Both the position numbers and the translations under genes were made by a program. The notes under the pieces are model-generated. The model made no database searches and was not told the origin of the DNA. It saw only the letters and a program-made list of their open reading frames with translations. Positions 1 through 7,594 of a stretch of 9,381 nt of DNA are shown here, piece after piece. Where the stretch lies: contig CABUAW010000080.1 of NCBI GenBank assembly GCA_902489645.1, positions 1 through 9,381 on the forward strand, written 5' to 3'. Numbering within the stretch: the stretch's first letter is position 1; each line of letters starts with the position of its first letter. This DNA comes from an uncultured Lachnospiraceae bacterium (GTDB lineage Bacteria; Bacillota; Clostridia; Lachnospirales; Lachnospiraceae).

Positions 1-862
1 CCCGCCGGGTATTTTTCGCTGTCTGCATTTCCGGCGCCGCCGCATCCCCGCCTTCACCATCGGTTTCGTCATTGAGGGATATAATTCTCGCCGAAGCCGT
101 ATCCATACTTCCCACGCCGAGTTTTGAGGCCAAACGGATATAATCTATCGTCTCCGGCTTATATCCCATACTTTCGGCGGCATAGCTGTCGCAGAGTACC
201 GGGTCTTTGAAACCGAGAACCCGGTTCATAATTACCGGATTCCCACCTTCCTCAAAATCCAAATCCCCGCAAATATTATCGACCAGCACAAAATCCTGAT
301 GGATAATGGTATTTAAATGGGCAATTGGCTTATGAAGCCCCATCGTATGAAACCGCCGTTTCTCGGAATCCGGAATAAGCCCTTTACTATTCTTTAAAGC
401 GCAGGTAACTATGGTCTGGCAATGGCCTTTTAATACGGGCATATTCACCAGATAGTCGACCTCCAAGGCCTGTTTACATACCTTTAATTTCATTCCCGCA
501 CCATCACATTCCTGAAAGCGGTCTTTCTGAGTATCCACAAAAGGCACCCCATGTTGTCTGCACACAGCGGCGATTCCGCTGGCAATGACCGCTTCCGAGG
601 TGCGTTCCCCCACCCAGGAGCCTTCCAGCACCACCAGATTCTCAAATCCATTATTTTTAAGATAGGTCAACGCGCCGTCCAGCAGCTCCGGATGTGTCGT
701 CGCGCCGCCGGACGCTCCCTTTGCCACAACCAGATTTGGTTTCAACCCGATACGCCGGCGCCGGTCGCCAATATCTTCCGCCACTTTGGCTGCTTCTAAA
801 ACCCGTATGGCCATCTTTTTATAATCTGTCCCCCGAATCACAAAAATATCTTTCTGCTCCAT
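1..862 (-). CDS. DUF362 domain protein (3' end outside window)
   Basis: Open reading frame of 287 codons from ATG at 862-860 with no stop before the left edge, so the C-terminus is missing. A ribosome binding site (AGGGAG) lies about 10 nt upstream, and the start is 12 nt after the topB stop, suggesting one operon. The protein matches the DUF362 family as I know it: KPNLV at 41-45, TTHPE near 55-59, VLEGSWVG at 78-85, FVDTQKD at 108-114, NMPVLKGHCQT at 140-150, CALKNSKGLIPDSEKRRFHT at 154-173, and DNICGDLDFEEGGNP at 195-209. No signal peptide or membrane segment is seen, so it is probably cytoplasmic. Seven cysteines are scattered (101, 119, 129, 148, 154, 198, 224), with no CxxCxxC ferredoxin cluster in the visible part; some DUF362 proteins carry such a domain. 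Residues 264-287 are acidic, Gly/Ala-rich and low-complexity, which suggests the end of the core domain. The biochemical function is unknown. Confidence 0.88.
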   Translation of the reverse strand, partial: MEQKDIFVIRGTDYKKMAIRVLEAAKVAEDIGDRRRRIGLKPNLVVAKGASGGATTHPELLDGALTYLKNNGFENLVVLEGSWVGERTSEAVIASGIAAVCRQHGVPFVDTQKDRFQECDGAGMKLKVCKQALEVDYLVNMPVLKGHCQTIVTCALKNSKGLIPDSEKRRFHTMGLHKPIAHLNTIIHQDFVLVDNICGDLDFEEGGNPVIMNRVLGFKDPVLCDSYAAESMGYKPETIDYIRLASKLGVGSMDTASARIISLNDETDGEGGDAAAPEMQTAKNTRR

Positions 863-874
863 CCTGCTATCTCC

Positions 875-3004
875 CTATTCTTTCAGATTCAGCTTTGCAA
901 AAGCTTCCGCAAAGGCGTTATTTAACGGCTGCTGCGCCTCTTTCTTCTGCTTATTCAGATATTTCTGAACGTCTTTTTTACTCACTCCGGCGCCCTCTTT
1001 TTTCCGACGTTCCTGAAAAACGGACAGCTTTTCCTTATAACCGCAGGCACAGACAAAGGTCTGAGCATCCCCTTTGCCATACATTTCCATCCGTTTATGA
1101 CATTTCGGGCAGCGGGCATTGGTCGTCCTGGCTACCGTTTCCCGATAGCCGCACTCTCTGTCCTGGCAGACAAGCATACGGCTATTTTTACCCTTCACTG
1201 ACAGCATCCGCTTGCCGCACTGAGGGCACTTCGTATTTGTCAGATTTTCATGCCGGAATTTTCCGTCCTCGGTACGAATTTCCGAAACAATCCCTTCCGT
1301 ATAGCTGCGAATATCCCGGATAAACACCTCTTTTTTAAGACGTCCCTCCGAAATCGCCATCAATTTCTTTTCCCAATCCGCCGTCAACGCCGGTTTTTTC
1401 AAATCTTCCGGCACCAGCTCCAAAAGCTGCCGCCCCTTGGATGTCACATGGATATCCTTATCCTTTTTTTCCATCAGAAACGTGTTAAACAGTTTATCAA
1501 TAATATCTGCCCGGGTCGCTACTGTCCCAAGACCGCCCTTCTCCATCGCTGTTAAAAGTGTTGCTTCATTATAATACGCCGGAGGTTTTGTCTGCCCTTC
1601 GTTCACTTTAACAAGAGTAACCAGGCCGGAGGTTCCCTCCTTCATTTCCGGAAGCGATTGTTCCCGAATATCCTCTTCCTGCTCTTCCTCTTGGAAATCC
1701 TCATAAGCGGCCTGCCATCCCGGCTGCTTCATAACCCTTCCTTTGGCCGAAAATGTCTCGCCGCCGCAAATTCCCTTTAAAGCCGTCTGCTCATACTCAC
1801 ACGGCGGGTAAAGCACCGCCGCAAACCGCCGGACAACCAAATCATAAATCTTCCGCTCATCGCTGCTCATATGTTCCAGTTGAACAAACTGCTCCGTCGG
1901 AATAATCGCATGATGGTCCGATACCTTACTGTCATCCACAAAGCTTTTATTGAACTTCAACGGCTGATTTATCAGTTTGCCGGCCACCTTCCGGTAAGGC
2001 CCGACACTGCAGGCTTTCAGCCGTTCTTTGAGTGTCTCTGCCACATCTTTTCCTATGTATCTGGAATCCGTTCTCGGATAGGTTAATACCTTATGATTTT
2101 CATAGAGCCGCTGCATGATATTTAAGGTTTCCTTTGCCGAAAATCCGAAACGTTTATTGGCATCCCGCTGCAGCTCCGTCAAATCATAAAGCCCCGGCGA
2201 ACAGGTCTTTTTTGTCGTCCGATGAACCTCTGTTACCGTCAGTTTTTCTCCCTGAACCTGGCTTTTTATCTTTTCTATCCGTTCCGCGTTAAAGGTCCGG
2301 CTGCTCCCCGACTTGCCATCCTGCCAGGTCCATGTGACACCGCCGCAGGACAAAGTCAGGCCGTAATATTTTTCCGGTTTAAACTCCCGGATTTCCTTTT
2401 CACGCTGAGCAATCATGGACAAGGTTGGCGTCTGAACCCGGCCGCAGGACAACTGGGCATTATATTTACAGGTCAGCGCCCGGGTTCCATTGATGCCGAC
2501 AAGCCAGTCGGCTTCCGCTCTGGCCTCCGCCGCCGCATAGAGATTCATGTAAGCCCGTCCGTCCTTCAAATGCGCAAAGCCGTCCCGAATCGCTTTGTCT
2601 GTCACTGACGAAATCCAAAGCCGTTTTACCGGTTTATGACTTCCCGCTTTAGTCAAAATCCAACGGGCCACCAGCTCGCCTTCCCGTCCCGCATCCGTAG
2701 CAATAACCACATCGGAAATATCCTTACGGTATAAATGATTTTTTACGGTTTGATACTGTTTTCCCGTCTGTTTAATCACTACCAATTGAAATTTTTCAGG
2801 GAGCATCGGCAAATCCTTCATATCCCAGACTTTATATTTCGCGTCATAAGCCTCCGGGTCAGCCAGGGTGACCAGATGGCCCAACGCCCAGGTCACCACA
2901 TATTTATCCCCTTCCAAAGCTCCCTGATTATTTTTACCGCACTTTAAAACCCGGGCAATATCTCTGCCAACCGAAGGTTTCTCCGCAATAACCAATGTTT
3001 TCAT
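875..3004 (-). CDS. topB: DNA topoisomerase III (type IA)
   Basis: This 709-residue cytoplasmic enzyme cuts and rejoins single DNA strands, relaxing negative supercoils and decatenating replication or recombination intermediates. The N-terminal TOPRIM domain shows AEKPSVGRD (7-15, metal-binding Glu8) and ATDAGREGELVARWI (102-116, Asp104, Glu108). The catalytic tyrosine is Tyr309 in VLTYPRTDSRYI (307-317). Other family signatures are AQLSCGRVQTPTL (183-195), SDHHAIIPTE (362-371) and GLGTVATRADIIDKL (491-505). An acidic stretch lies at 438-448. Two zinc-ribbon-like modules end the protein: C593/C596 with C613/C618, and C632/C635 with C651/C653. From memory it aligns nearly end to end with B. 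subtilis TopB, including the DAGREGE form of the motif, but it lacks about 20 residues before GGLGTVATRAD. ATG at 3004 has AAAGGAA about 8 nt upstream. The yitT-like gene ends 78 nt upstream and the DUF362 gene follows after 12 nt. Confidence 0.97.
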   Translation of the reverse strand: MKTLVIAEKPSVGRDIARVLKCGKNNQGALEGDKYVVTWALGHLVTLADPEAYDAKYKVWDMKDLPMLPEKFQLVVIKQTGKQYQTVKNHLYRKDISDVVIATDAGREGELVARWILTKAGSHKPVKRLWISSVTDKAIRDGFAHLKDGRAYMNLYAAAEARAEADWLVGINGTRALTCKYNAQLSCGRVQTPTLSMIAQREKEIREFKPEKYYGLTLSCGGVTWTWQDGKSGSSRTFNAERIEKIKSQVQGEKLTVTEVHRTTKKTCSPGLYDLTELQRDANKRFGFSAKETLNIMQRLYENHKVLTYPRTDSRYIGKDVAETLKERLKACSVGPYRKVAGKLINQPLKFNKSFVDDSKVSDHHAIIPTEQFVQLEHMSSDERKIYDLVVRRFAAVLYPPCEYEQTALKGICGGETFSAKGRVMKQPGWQAAYEDFQEEEQEEDIREQSLPEMKEGTSGLVTLVKVNEGQTKPPAYYNEATLLTAMEKGGLGTVATRADIIDKLFNTFLMEKKDKDIHVTSKGRQLLELVPEDLKKPALTADWEKKLMAISEGRLKKEVFIRDIRSYTEGIVSEIRTEDGKFRHENLTNTKCPQCGKRMLSVKGKNSRMLVCQDRECGYRETVARTTNARCPKCHKRMEMYGKGDAQTFVCACGYKEKLSVFQERRKKEGAGVSKKDVQKYLNKQKKEAQQPLNNAFAEAFAKLNLKE

Positions 3005-3056
3005 AATGTATTCCTTTCTATCGTTCAGATATTCGACAATCTTCTTACTTTCCCGT

Positions 3057-3077
3057 CCGGGCCCGTTTCCCGCCCGG
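3057..3077 (-). other. GC-rich stem-loop in the yitT-like/topB gap
   Basis: CCGGGC (3057-3062) and GCCCGG (3072-3077) form a perfect 6-bp GC stem with a 9-nt loop, immediately after the stop codon of the YitT-family gene. On the minus strand it is followed by ACGGGAAAG, without a U-run, so it does not look like a canonical intrinsic terminator. It could be a weak pause or RNA-stability element, or chance. No convincing promoter is visible in the remaining part of this 78-nt gap, so topB may be read from upstream. Confidence 0.35.
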
Positions 3078-3082
3078 TGCGC

Positions 3083-3955
3083 CTAAAGGTCATTGGACAC
3101 GGACTTAAAGCCTTCACCAAGAATCTGACTCACTTCGCTGACAATGAAGAAAGCATTCGGGTCCACCTCCCGGACGATTCGTTTAATCTGTCCGAACTGG
3201 GATTTACGCGCCGCACAAAGAAGAACTTCCTTTTCTTCCATCGTATAGGCGCCGACAGCCTTTAAAATCGTGGCTCCCCGGTCCACATCAATGAGAATTT
3301 TATCTTTAATCTCCATATTTTTATCTGAGACAATTAAAAACATCTGACCATGCTCGCTGCCATAGACGATACTGTCGATAACCTTTGTCTGAGCAAACAA
3401 AGCCACCACGCCAAAAAGTCCCGCTTCTATATTATGAAATACAAAAACAGAAATGGCAAGTACCAATCCGTCCACCAGCATCAATGCCCGGCCAATCGGC
3501 AGATGGGGAAACTTTAATTGAAGCAGGAAGGAAATGGCATCTGTTCCCCCGGTGGAAAAACCTCTCAAAAATACCAAGCCCAGACCGGCGCCCATAAAAA
3601 CCCCGCCAAAAAGCGAACCAATCAACCGCTCTTCTGCATACATCGGCAGCCACGGCGTCACTATATAATCCAAAATCACCGTGCTTAACAGCACCGCGCC
3701 AAAGCTCTGCAGCGTATATTTTCTCCCAAGATACTTCCAGCTCAGTATAAAAATCGGCACGTTGATAACAAAGGTCATCATACCAATCGGTAATCCCCAC
3801 AAATATTGGATTAAAATAGCGATACCTGAAATACCGCCCGGGGCGATATTCGCCGGCACAAGAAAACAATGAATACCGATGGACATAATAAAAATTCCAC
3901 CGACCTCAAAAATCAAATCCAACAGCTTTTCCTTTCCCTGAAATTTTTGTTCCAT
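3083..3955 (-). CDS. YitT family membrane protein (DUF161 + DUF2179)
   Basis: A 290-residue integral membrane protein of the YitT family, widespread in Firmicutes; the transported substrate, if any, is not established. About five to six hydrophobic segments occupy residues 11-200 (for example 11-33, 43-72, 83-100, 111-131, 156-190). Two related glycine motifs, PGGISG (39-44) and STGGTD (134-139), mark the internal duplication typical of the family. The cytosolic DUF2179 domain is at about 203-286, with DRGAT (225-229), GAYT (235-238), DPNAF (265-269) and ILGEGF (278-283). I chose ATG at 3955 because AAGGAGG lies 8 nt before it. A longer frame from ATG 4009 would add 18 residues, but that ATG lies inside a hairpin and I see no ribosome binding site for it. 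The gene follows the transporter operon but is separated by a terminator-like hairpin, so it is probably its own unit or depends on read-through. Confidence 0.92.
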   Translation of the reverse strand: MEQKFQGKEKLLDLIFEVGGIFIMSIGIHCFLVPANIAPGGISGIAILIQYLWGLPIGMMTFVINVPIFILSWKYLGRKYTLQSFGAVLLSTVILDYIVTPWLPMYAEERLIGSLFGGVFMGAGLGLVFLRGFSTGGTDAISFLLQLKFPHLPIGRALMLVDGLVLAISVFVFHNIEAGLFGVVALFAQTKVIDSIVYGSEHGQMFLIVSDKNMEIKDKILIDVDRGATILKAVGAYTMEEKEVLLCAARKSQFGQIKRIVREVDPNAFFIVSEVSQILGEGFKSVSNDL

Positions 3956-3963
3956 AGTTTTTT

Positions 3964-3970
3964 CCTCCTT
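3964..3970 (-). promoter_or_regulatory. Ribosome binding site deciding the yitT-like start
   Basis: The minus strand reads AAGGAGG here, 8 nt before the ATG at 3955-3953. This near-ideal Shine-Dalgarno site supports the shorter 290-residue product over the upstream ATG at 4009-4007, which lies in the terminator-like hairpin. Confidence 0.85.
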
Positions 3971-3995
3971 TTCTCCTAGTGTTCCCCAAAACGAA

Positions 3996-4034
3996 AACGA
4001 AGAGTACATTTTTCATTGAAATATACTCTTCGTT
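3996..4034 (-). terminator. Hairpin terminator at the end of the transporter operon
   Basis: AACGAAGAGTA (3996-4006) and TACTCTTCGTT (4024-4034) are perfect 11-bp inverted repeats. Read as minus-strand RNA, the stem extends inward through one G-U and four A-U pairs, about 16 bp with a 7-nt loop. The minus-strand 3' side continues UUCGUUUU, a broken U-run, and the 5' side is preceded by AAAAC. It lies 20 nt after the second permease stop, the expected place for an intrinsic terminator. On the plus strand the stem is followed by GTTTT, so weak bidirectional action is possible. The U-run is interrupted by CG, so termination may be partial and allow read-through into the yitT-like gene. Confidence 0.7.
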
Positions 4035-4054
4035 GTTTTAGCATGATAAAGTTT

Positions 4055-4996
4055 TTAACGGCTTCCCCGGATATACGGTTTGCTCAACGATTCCGGTTCA
4101 TTGCTCCGCCCGATAGAACCGAGCAGGGCGATTAATGTGATGATGTAAGGCAGCATCGCCAACGCCTGGGCCGGCAGCGGTACGCCGACGGCCTGTAATC
4201 GAATTTGAAGTGCATTGGCGCCCCCGAAAATGAGGGCCGCGCCAAAGGTTCCGAGCGGCGTATATCTGCCGAGAATAACCGCCGCCAGGGCAATATAACC
4301 GCGGCCGGAAATCATATTTTCCGTAAACACGCCCAACTGAACAAGCACCAGATAGGCGCCGCCGACGCCGCCCAAAATACCGTTGACCAGCATGGCAATA
4401 TATTGATATTTGTGAACGGGAATTCCCGCCGCATCCGCCGCCCGCGGATGTTCGCCCACGGCCTGAAATGCCAGGCCTCTGGCTGTTTTTGCGTAAAAAA
4501 CGGTAAAACATACAATTAATATGTATAGAAAATAGGTAAAAATATCCTGATTAAACAGAGCATCTCCAATCAACGGAATACTGCTCAGCCCCGGAATTTT
4601 AATCGTCGAAAATGTGGTCAACTGCTGATAGCTTTTTCCTTCTTTCAGGATTCTTGAAAAGAAGCTTGTCACACCGAGAACAAACATATTAATGGCTATG
4701 CCGCTGACGGATTGGTTCTGAGCCAGCTTAATGGACAGTACCGCATGAATCATACTGACCACGACGCCTCCCAGAATACCGCACAAAAGCCCCACCGCCA
4801 GGCTGCCCGAAAACATAGCTCCCGCGAAGGAACAAAAAGCGCCGCTCAGCATAACGCCTTCCATACCAATATTTAATATACCGGCCTTCTCGGCAAACAT
4901 TTCACCCAGGCCAGCATAAATCAAAGGCACAGCCATACGCACCATAGCAGAGAAAAAGGCTGTAAAAAATCCAATCGTCAATATCTGTTCTAACAT
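4055..4996 (-). CDS. ABC transporter permease, NupQ/YufQ type
   Basis: A 313-residue integral membrane protein of the BPD_transp_2 (branched-chain amino acid/ribose-type) permease family, the second channel subunit of a nucleoside-type importer. The family signature AGILNIGMEGVMLSGAF is at residues 38-54, a Gly-rich membrane stretch at 66-80, and the cytosolic coupling loop AVGEHPRAADAAGI at 179-192, which should contact the ATPase. Further hydrophobic segments lie near 7-29, 98-113, 152-169, 199-221, 235-262 and 276-295. B. subtilis NupQ, as I know it, has the same general size and these motifs. ATG at 4996 has AAAGGGGAGAG just upstream and lies 15 nt after the stop of the first permease, so the two are expected to be co-translated and to form a heterodimer. 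A terminator-like hairpin follows. Confidence 0.93.
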   Translation of the reverse strand: MLEQILTIGFFTAFFSAMVRMAVPLIYAGLGEMFAEKAGILNIGMEGVMLSGAFCSFAGAMFSGSLAVGLLCGILGGVVVSMIHAVLSIKLAQNQSVSGIAINMFVLGVTSFFSRILKEGKSYQQLTTFSTIKIPGLSSIPLIGDALFNQDIFTYFLYILIVCFTVFYAKTARGLAFQAVGEHPRAADAAGIPVHKYQYIAMLVNGILGGVGGAYLVLVQLGVFTENMISGRGYIALAAVILGRYTPLGTFGAALIFGGANALQIRLQAVGVPLPAQALAMLPYIITLIALLGSIGRSNEPESLSKPYIRGSR

Positions 4997-5011
4997 CTTT
5001 CTCTCCCCTTT

Positions 5012-6040
5012 CTATGCCGCTTTCTTTGATTTTTTTCTGTTTAAAAGCCCTTTGGCTAAAATAAGAAGCACCACAAGTCCGACAAGTATGTCCACGATGG
5101 CTGACGGAACGCCAAGCTGGCGCTGCATCGTATTCGCTCCAACCTGCATGGCCGCCATCGCTATGGACGCTATGACAACACCCACCGGATGATTTCCGGC
5201 CATCAGTGCAATCAATACGGCTGTGTATCCGCAATTGGAAGAAATTCCCTCCAAAAGCTTTTTCTGGATGGCAAGCACTTCAACGACTCCGGCCAGACCT
5301 GCCAGACCGCCGCTTAAAAATGCCGAAATAACAATATTTTTCATAACGGAAATACCGTTGCAGGCTGCCGCCCGCTTATTGAATCCGACAACCTTAATTT
5401 CATAACCAAGGGTCGTCTTTTCTAAAAGATACCACACAATGACGACCGCCGCCAACGCAATGATAAATCCCACATGGAGCCGTGTCGGCGGTAAAAGCTG
5501 GGCCAGCAATACCGACTCATCAATCTTCGCAGACTGGGGAACGCTGCCGGCCGGGTCCATCAAAAATGTCCGAACCGCAAGTCCAATCAAGTTGATGGCT
5601 ATATAATTTAACATAATCGTTACAATGATTTCTGAAATTCCGAATTTTGCCTTAAATATAGCGGCAATGAGCGCCCAGATGCCTCCGGCCAAAAAACCGG
5701 CGACCAGTGCCAGAATCATCCGGAGAATTCCCGGAACCCCCGGAAGGCCAAGGGCCACCATGGCTGACGCAAGCGCTCCCATATAAAACTGGCCTTCTGC
5801 TCCGATATTGAAAAACCCGGTACGAAAAGCCACCGCACATCCAAGACCTGTAAAAATCAACGGCGTCGCTTTGACGAACACTTCACAGAATCCATTCAGA
5901 TTACCGAAAATTCCACGAAAGAAATTCGTATAAGCATCCACCGGATTGGCATTAGACATGACAATCAGACCCGTTCCTACGATAATTGTTATCAGCGCAA
6001 TAAGGATTGCCTGAACTATCTTTTGTTTTTTATCCGTCAT
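5012..6040 (-). CDS. ABC transporter permease, NupP/YufP type
   Basis: A 342-residue integral membrane protein of the BPD_transp_2 family, the first channel subunit of the importer. A hydrophobic N-terminal helix (about 9-28) is followed by the signature AFRTGFFNIGAEGQFYMGAL at 71-90, then GISEIIVTIMLNYIAI at 134-149, and the ATPase-coupling loop VVGFNKRAAACNGIS at 217-231. Hydrophobic segments also cover about 105-128, 189-206, 235-256, 272-300 and 315-333, and the C-terminus is basic (RKKSKK, 335-340). The ATPase gene ends in TGA overlapping this ATG by one base (TGATG). A GTG three bases upstream (6043) is also possible and would add one residue. I prefer ATG 6040 because AAGGAGG ends 7 nt before it and only 4 nt before the GTG. 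Tight overlap suggests translational coupling with the ATPase. Confidence 0.93.
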   Translation of the reverse strand: MTDKKQKIVQAILIALITIIVGTGLIVMSNANPVDAYTNFFRGIFGNLNGFCEVFVKATPLIFTGLGCAVAFRTGFFNIGAEGQFYMGALASAMVALGLPGVPGILRMILALVAGFLAGGIWALIAAIFKAKFGISEIIVTIMLNYIAINLIGLAVRTFLMDPAGSVPQSAKIDESVLLAQLLPPTRLHVGFIIALAAVVIVWYLLEKTTLGYEIKVVGFNKRAAACNGISVMKNIVISAFLSGGLAGLAGVVEVLAIQKKLLEGISSNCGYTAVLIALMAGNHPVGVVIASIAMAAMQVGANTMQRQLGVPSAIVDILVGLVVLLILAKGLLNRKKSKKAA

Positions 6041-7557
6041 CACATGGCCTCCTTTGTCATTCCGCCCATTAACAAACCAATCTTCTGTACATCCGCCTCA
6101 TTGCGGTTGAGGACGCCGACAATCCGGCCGCCGAACATAACCGCAATCCGGTCTGACAATGCCAATATCTCTTCCAAATCAGCCGAAATCAGCAGCACAC
6201 TCCGGTCCGAATTTCTAACGTCCATCAGTATCTGACGCACAAACTCCGTGGCGCCGATATCCAGTCCACGGGTCGGCTGGTTTGCAATAACCAGCTTTGC
6301 ATCCTCCGTAACCTCTCTGGCAATAATAATCTTTTGCTGATTACCGCCGGATAAAAGCTTGACCACCGATTCCATCCCTGTCGTTCCCGTCGTTTTAATC
6401 TGGAACTTCTGAATCGCATTTTTTGCCTGCTCTTCAATCGGTTTTTTATTAAAAATACCTTTCCTGGAAAAAGGCTCTTTGTCATAATTTTTCAGCAGCA
6501 TATTTTCTTTCAAGGTCATATCAATCACCAGTCCGTCCGCATGACGGTCGTCGGATATATAAGAAATTCCCTTTTCAAAACGCTGCTTCACCGTTGCTCT
6601 TTGAATACTTTCTTCCATAAAGCGAATTTCACCGGAAGTATTCCTGCGGATGCCTGCAATAACCTCGGCCAGTTCCGTCTGACCATTTCCGTCAACCCCG
6701 GCAATTCCAAGAATCTCTCCCTTATTCACAGTCAGATTAATATTGTCCAGTACCGCTTTTTCTCCTTTCAGGATATTCACGTCTTTAAGTTCCAAAGCGA
6801 CACCGTTATCCGCCTGTTCCTGTATTTCAAAATCCCCGTGCAGCTCCCGTCCAATCATATACATGGACAATTCCTTTGGATTGGTTTCGGAAGTCACCAG
6901 TTCTTTAACTTTCTTTCCATCTCTCAAAATGGTTACCCTGTCGCTGATAGCCATAATCTCACTCATACGATGTGTAATAATAATAACAGCATAACCTTCT
7001 TTTTTCAATTTTCTCAGGACCTCAAAAAAATCCTGTGTTTCCTTTGGCGTCAAAACGCCCGTCGGTTCATCCAGAATAAGCAAATCCACATTCCGGTACA
7101 GAGCCTTCAAAATTTCTACTCGCTGCTGTTCACCCACGGATAAATCCCGGATTCTGGCATCGGGCCTTACCCGAAGTCCATATTTTTCCGCCAGCTCCAC
7201 AATACTCTTTCTGGCGTCCATTTTTGAAAGGAAAAGGCCATCCTGCTTCAATCCCAGAATAATATTTTCCAGCACGGTCATTTTCTGAACAAGGGAAAAA
7301 TGCTGATGTACCATACCTATTCCCTGGTCAATCGCCTCTCTTGGAGAATCAAATAAAACTTTTTTATCTTTCCAGTAAATTTCTCCGGTATCTGCCGTAT
7401 AGATACCAAATAAAATATTCATCAGCGTCGTCTTCCCCGCGCCATTTTCGCCGAGCAGCGCATGAATCTCGCCTTTTTCCACAGATAAATCAATATCTTC
7501 ATTGGCATATACGCCCGAAAAAGCCTTGCTGATATGCTTCATCTCTAAGATTGCCAT
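6040..7557 (-). CDS. ABC transporter ATPase with two nucleotide-binding domains, NupO/YufO type
   Basis: A 505-residue cytoplasmic ATPase that should power the adjacent permease pair. Domain 1 (about 1-240) has an intact site: Walker A GENGAGKTT (36-44), Q-loop Gln85, signature LSVGEQQR (139-146), Walker B LLILDEPT (159-166) and His196. Domain 2 (about 253-500) keeps the signature LSGGNQQK (402-409) but has a degenerate Walker A, GVDGNGQTE (287-295, Lys replaced by Gln), and Walker B IANQPTRGLD (424-433), with Asn-Gln in place of Asp-Glu. In place of a switch histidine it has SAD at 458-460. From what I know of NupO/YufO-like proteins, this asymmetry is normal for the subfamily and not a sign of decay. 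ATG at 7557 has AAGGAG 7 nt upstream. The gene lies 102 nt after the lipoprotein gene, with a hairpin between them, and overlaps the first permease gene. Confidence 0.96.
   Translation of the reverse strand: MAILEMKHISKAFSGVYANEDIDLSVEKGEIHALLGENGAGKTTLMNILFGIYTADTGEIYWKDKKVLFDSPREAIDQGIGMVHQHFSLVQKMTVLENIILGLKQDGLFLSKMDARKSIVELAEKYGLRVRPDARIRDLSVGEQQRVEILKALYRNVDLLILDEPTGVLTPKETQDFFEVLRKLKKEGYAVIIITHRMSEIMAISDRVTILRDGKKVKELVTSETNPKELSMYMIGRELHGDFEIQEQADNGVALELKDVNILKGEKAVLDNINLTVNKGEILGIAGVDGNGQTELAEVIAGIRRNTSGEIRFMEESIQRATVKQRFEKGISYISDDRHADGLVIDMTLKENMLLKNYDKEPFSRKGIFNKKPIEEQAKNAIQKFQIKTTGTTGMESVVKLLSGGNQQKIIIAREVTEDAKLVIANQPTRGLDIGATEFVRQILMDVRNSDRSVLLISADLEEILALSDRIAVMFGGRIVGVLNRNEADVQKIGLLMGGMTKEAM
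6048..6054 (-). promoter_or_regulatory. Ribosome binding site of the first permease, inside the ATPase gene
   Basis: The minus strand reads AAGGAGG within the last codons of the ATPase gene. It is 7 nt from ATG 6040 and 4 nt from the alternative GTG 6043, which favours ATG. The permease start overlaps the ATPase stop, so ribosomes ending the ATPase can restart directly. Confidence 0.75.
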
Positions 7558-7576
7558 AATCCTTCTCCTTCAATGT

Positions 7577-7587
7577 GTTCAATGAAC
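7577..7587. repeat. Short perfect palindrome GTTCAATGAAC upstream of the ATPase gene
   Basis: An 11-bp odd palindrome (5-bp arms around one base) sits 6 bp upstream of the ATPase Shine-Dalgarno site. The core TTCAWTGAA also occurs in the loop of the terminator hairpin (4012-4020). It could be a small operator or part of the folded leader, but short palindromes of this kind occur by chance. Confidence 0.25.
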
Positions 7588-7594
7588 CAGACAT

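Noticed and set aside
287..862. Ferredoxin-like cysteine cluster in the DUF362 protein
   Set aside because: The cysteines are isolated and do not form CxxCxxC spacing in the visible part; the missing C-terminus could still contain one.
694..1323. 209-codon open frame on the plus strand
   Set aside because: It lies wholly antisense to topB and the DUF362 start, its translation is Arg/Pro/Ser-rich with no recognisable domain, and topB is certain here.
875..3004. topB as a marker of an integrative conjugative element
   Set aside because: Some conjugative elements carry topB, but this one resembles the chromosomal Bacillus type and there is no relaxase, integrase, type IV secretion gene or attachment repeat nearby.
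3432..3869. 145-codon minus-strand frame overlapping the yitT-like gene
   Set aside because: Different frame inside a clear YitT-family gene; composition (Arg/Trp/Cys-rich) is that of a shifted shadow.
6541..7143. 200-codon open frame on the plus strand
   Set aside because: Antisense to the well-supported ATPase gene; the translation resembles no family and is a codon-bias shadow.
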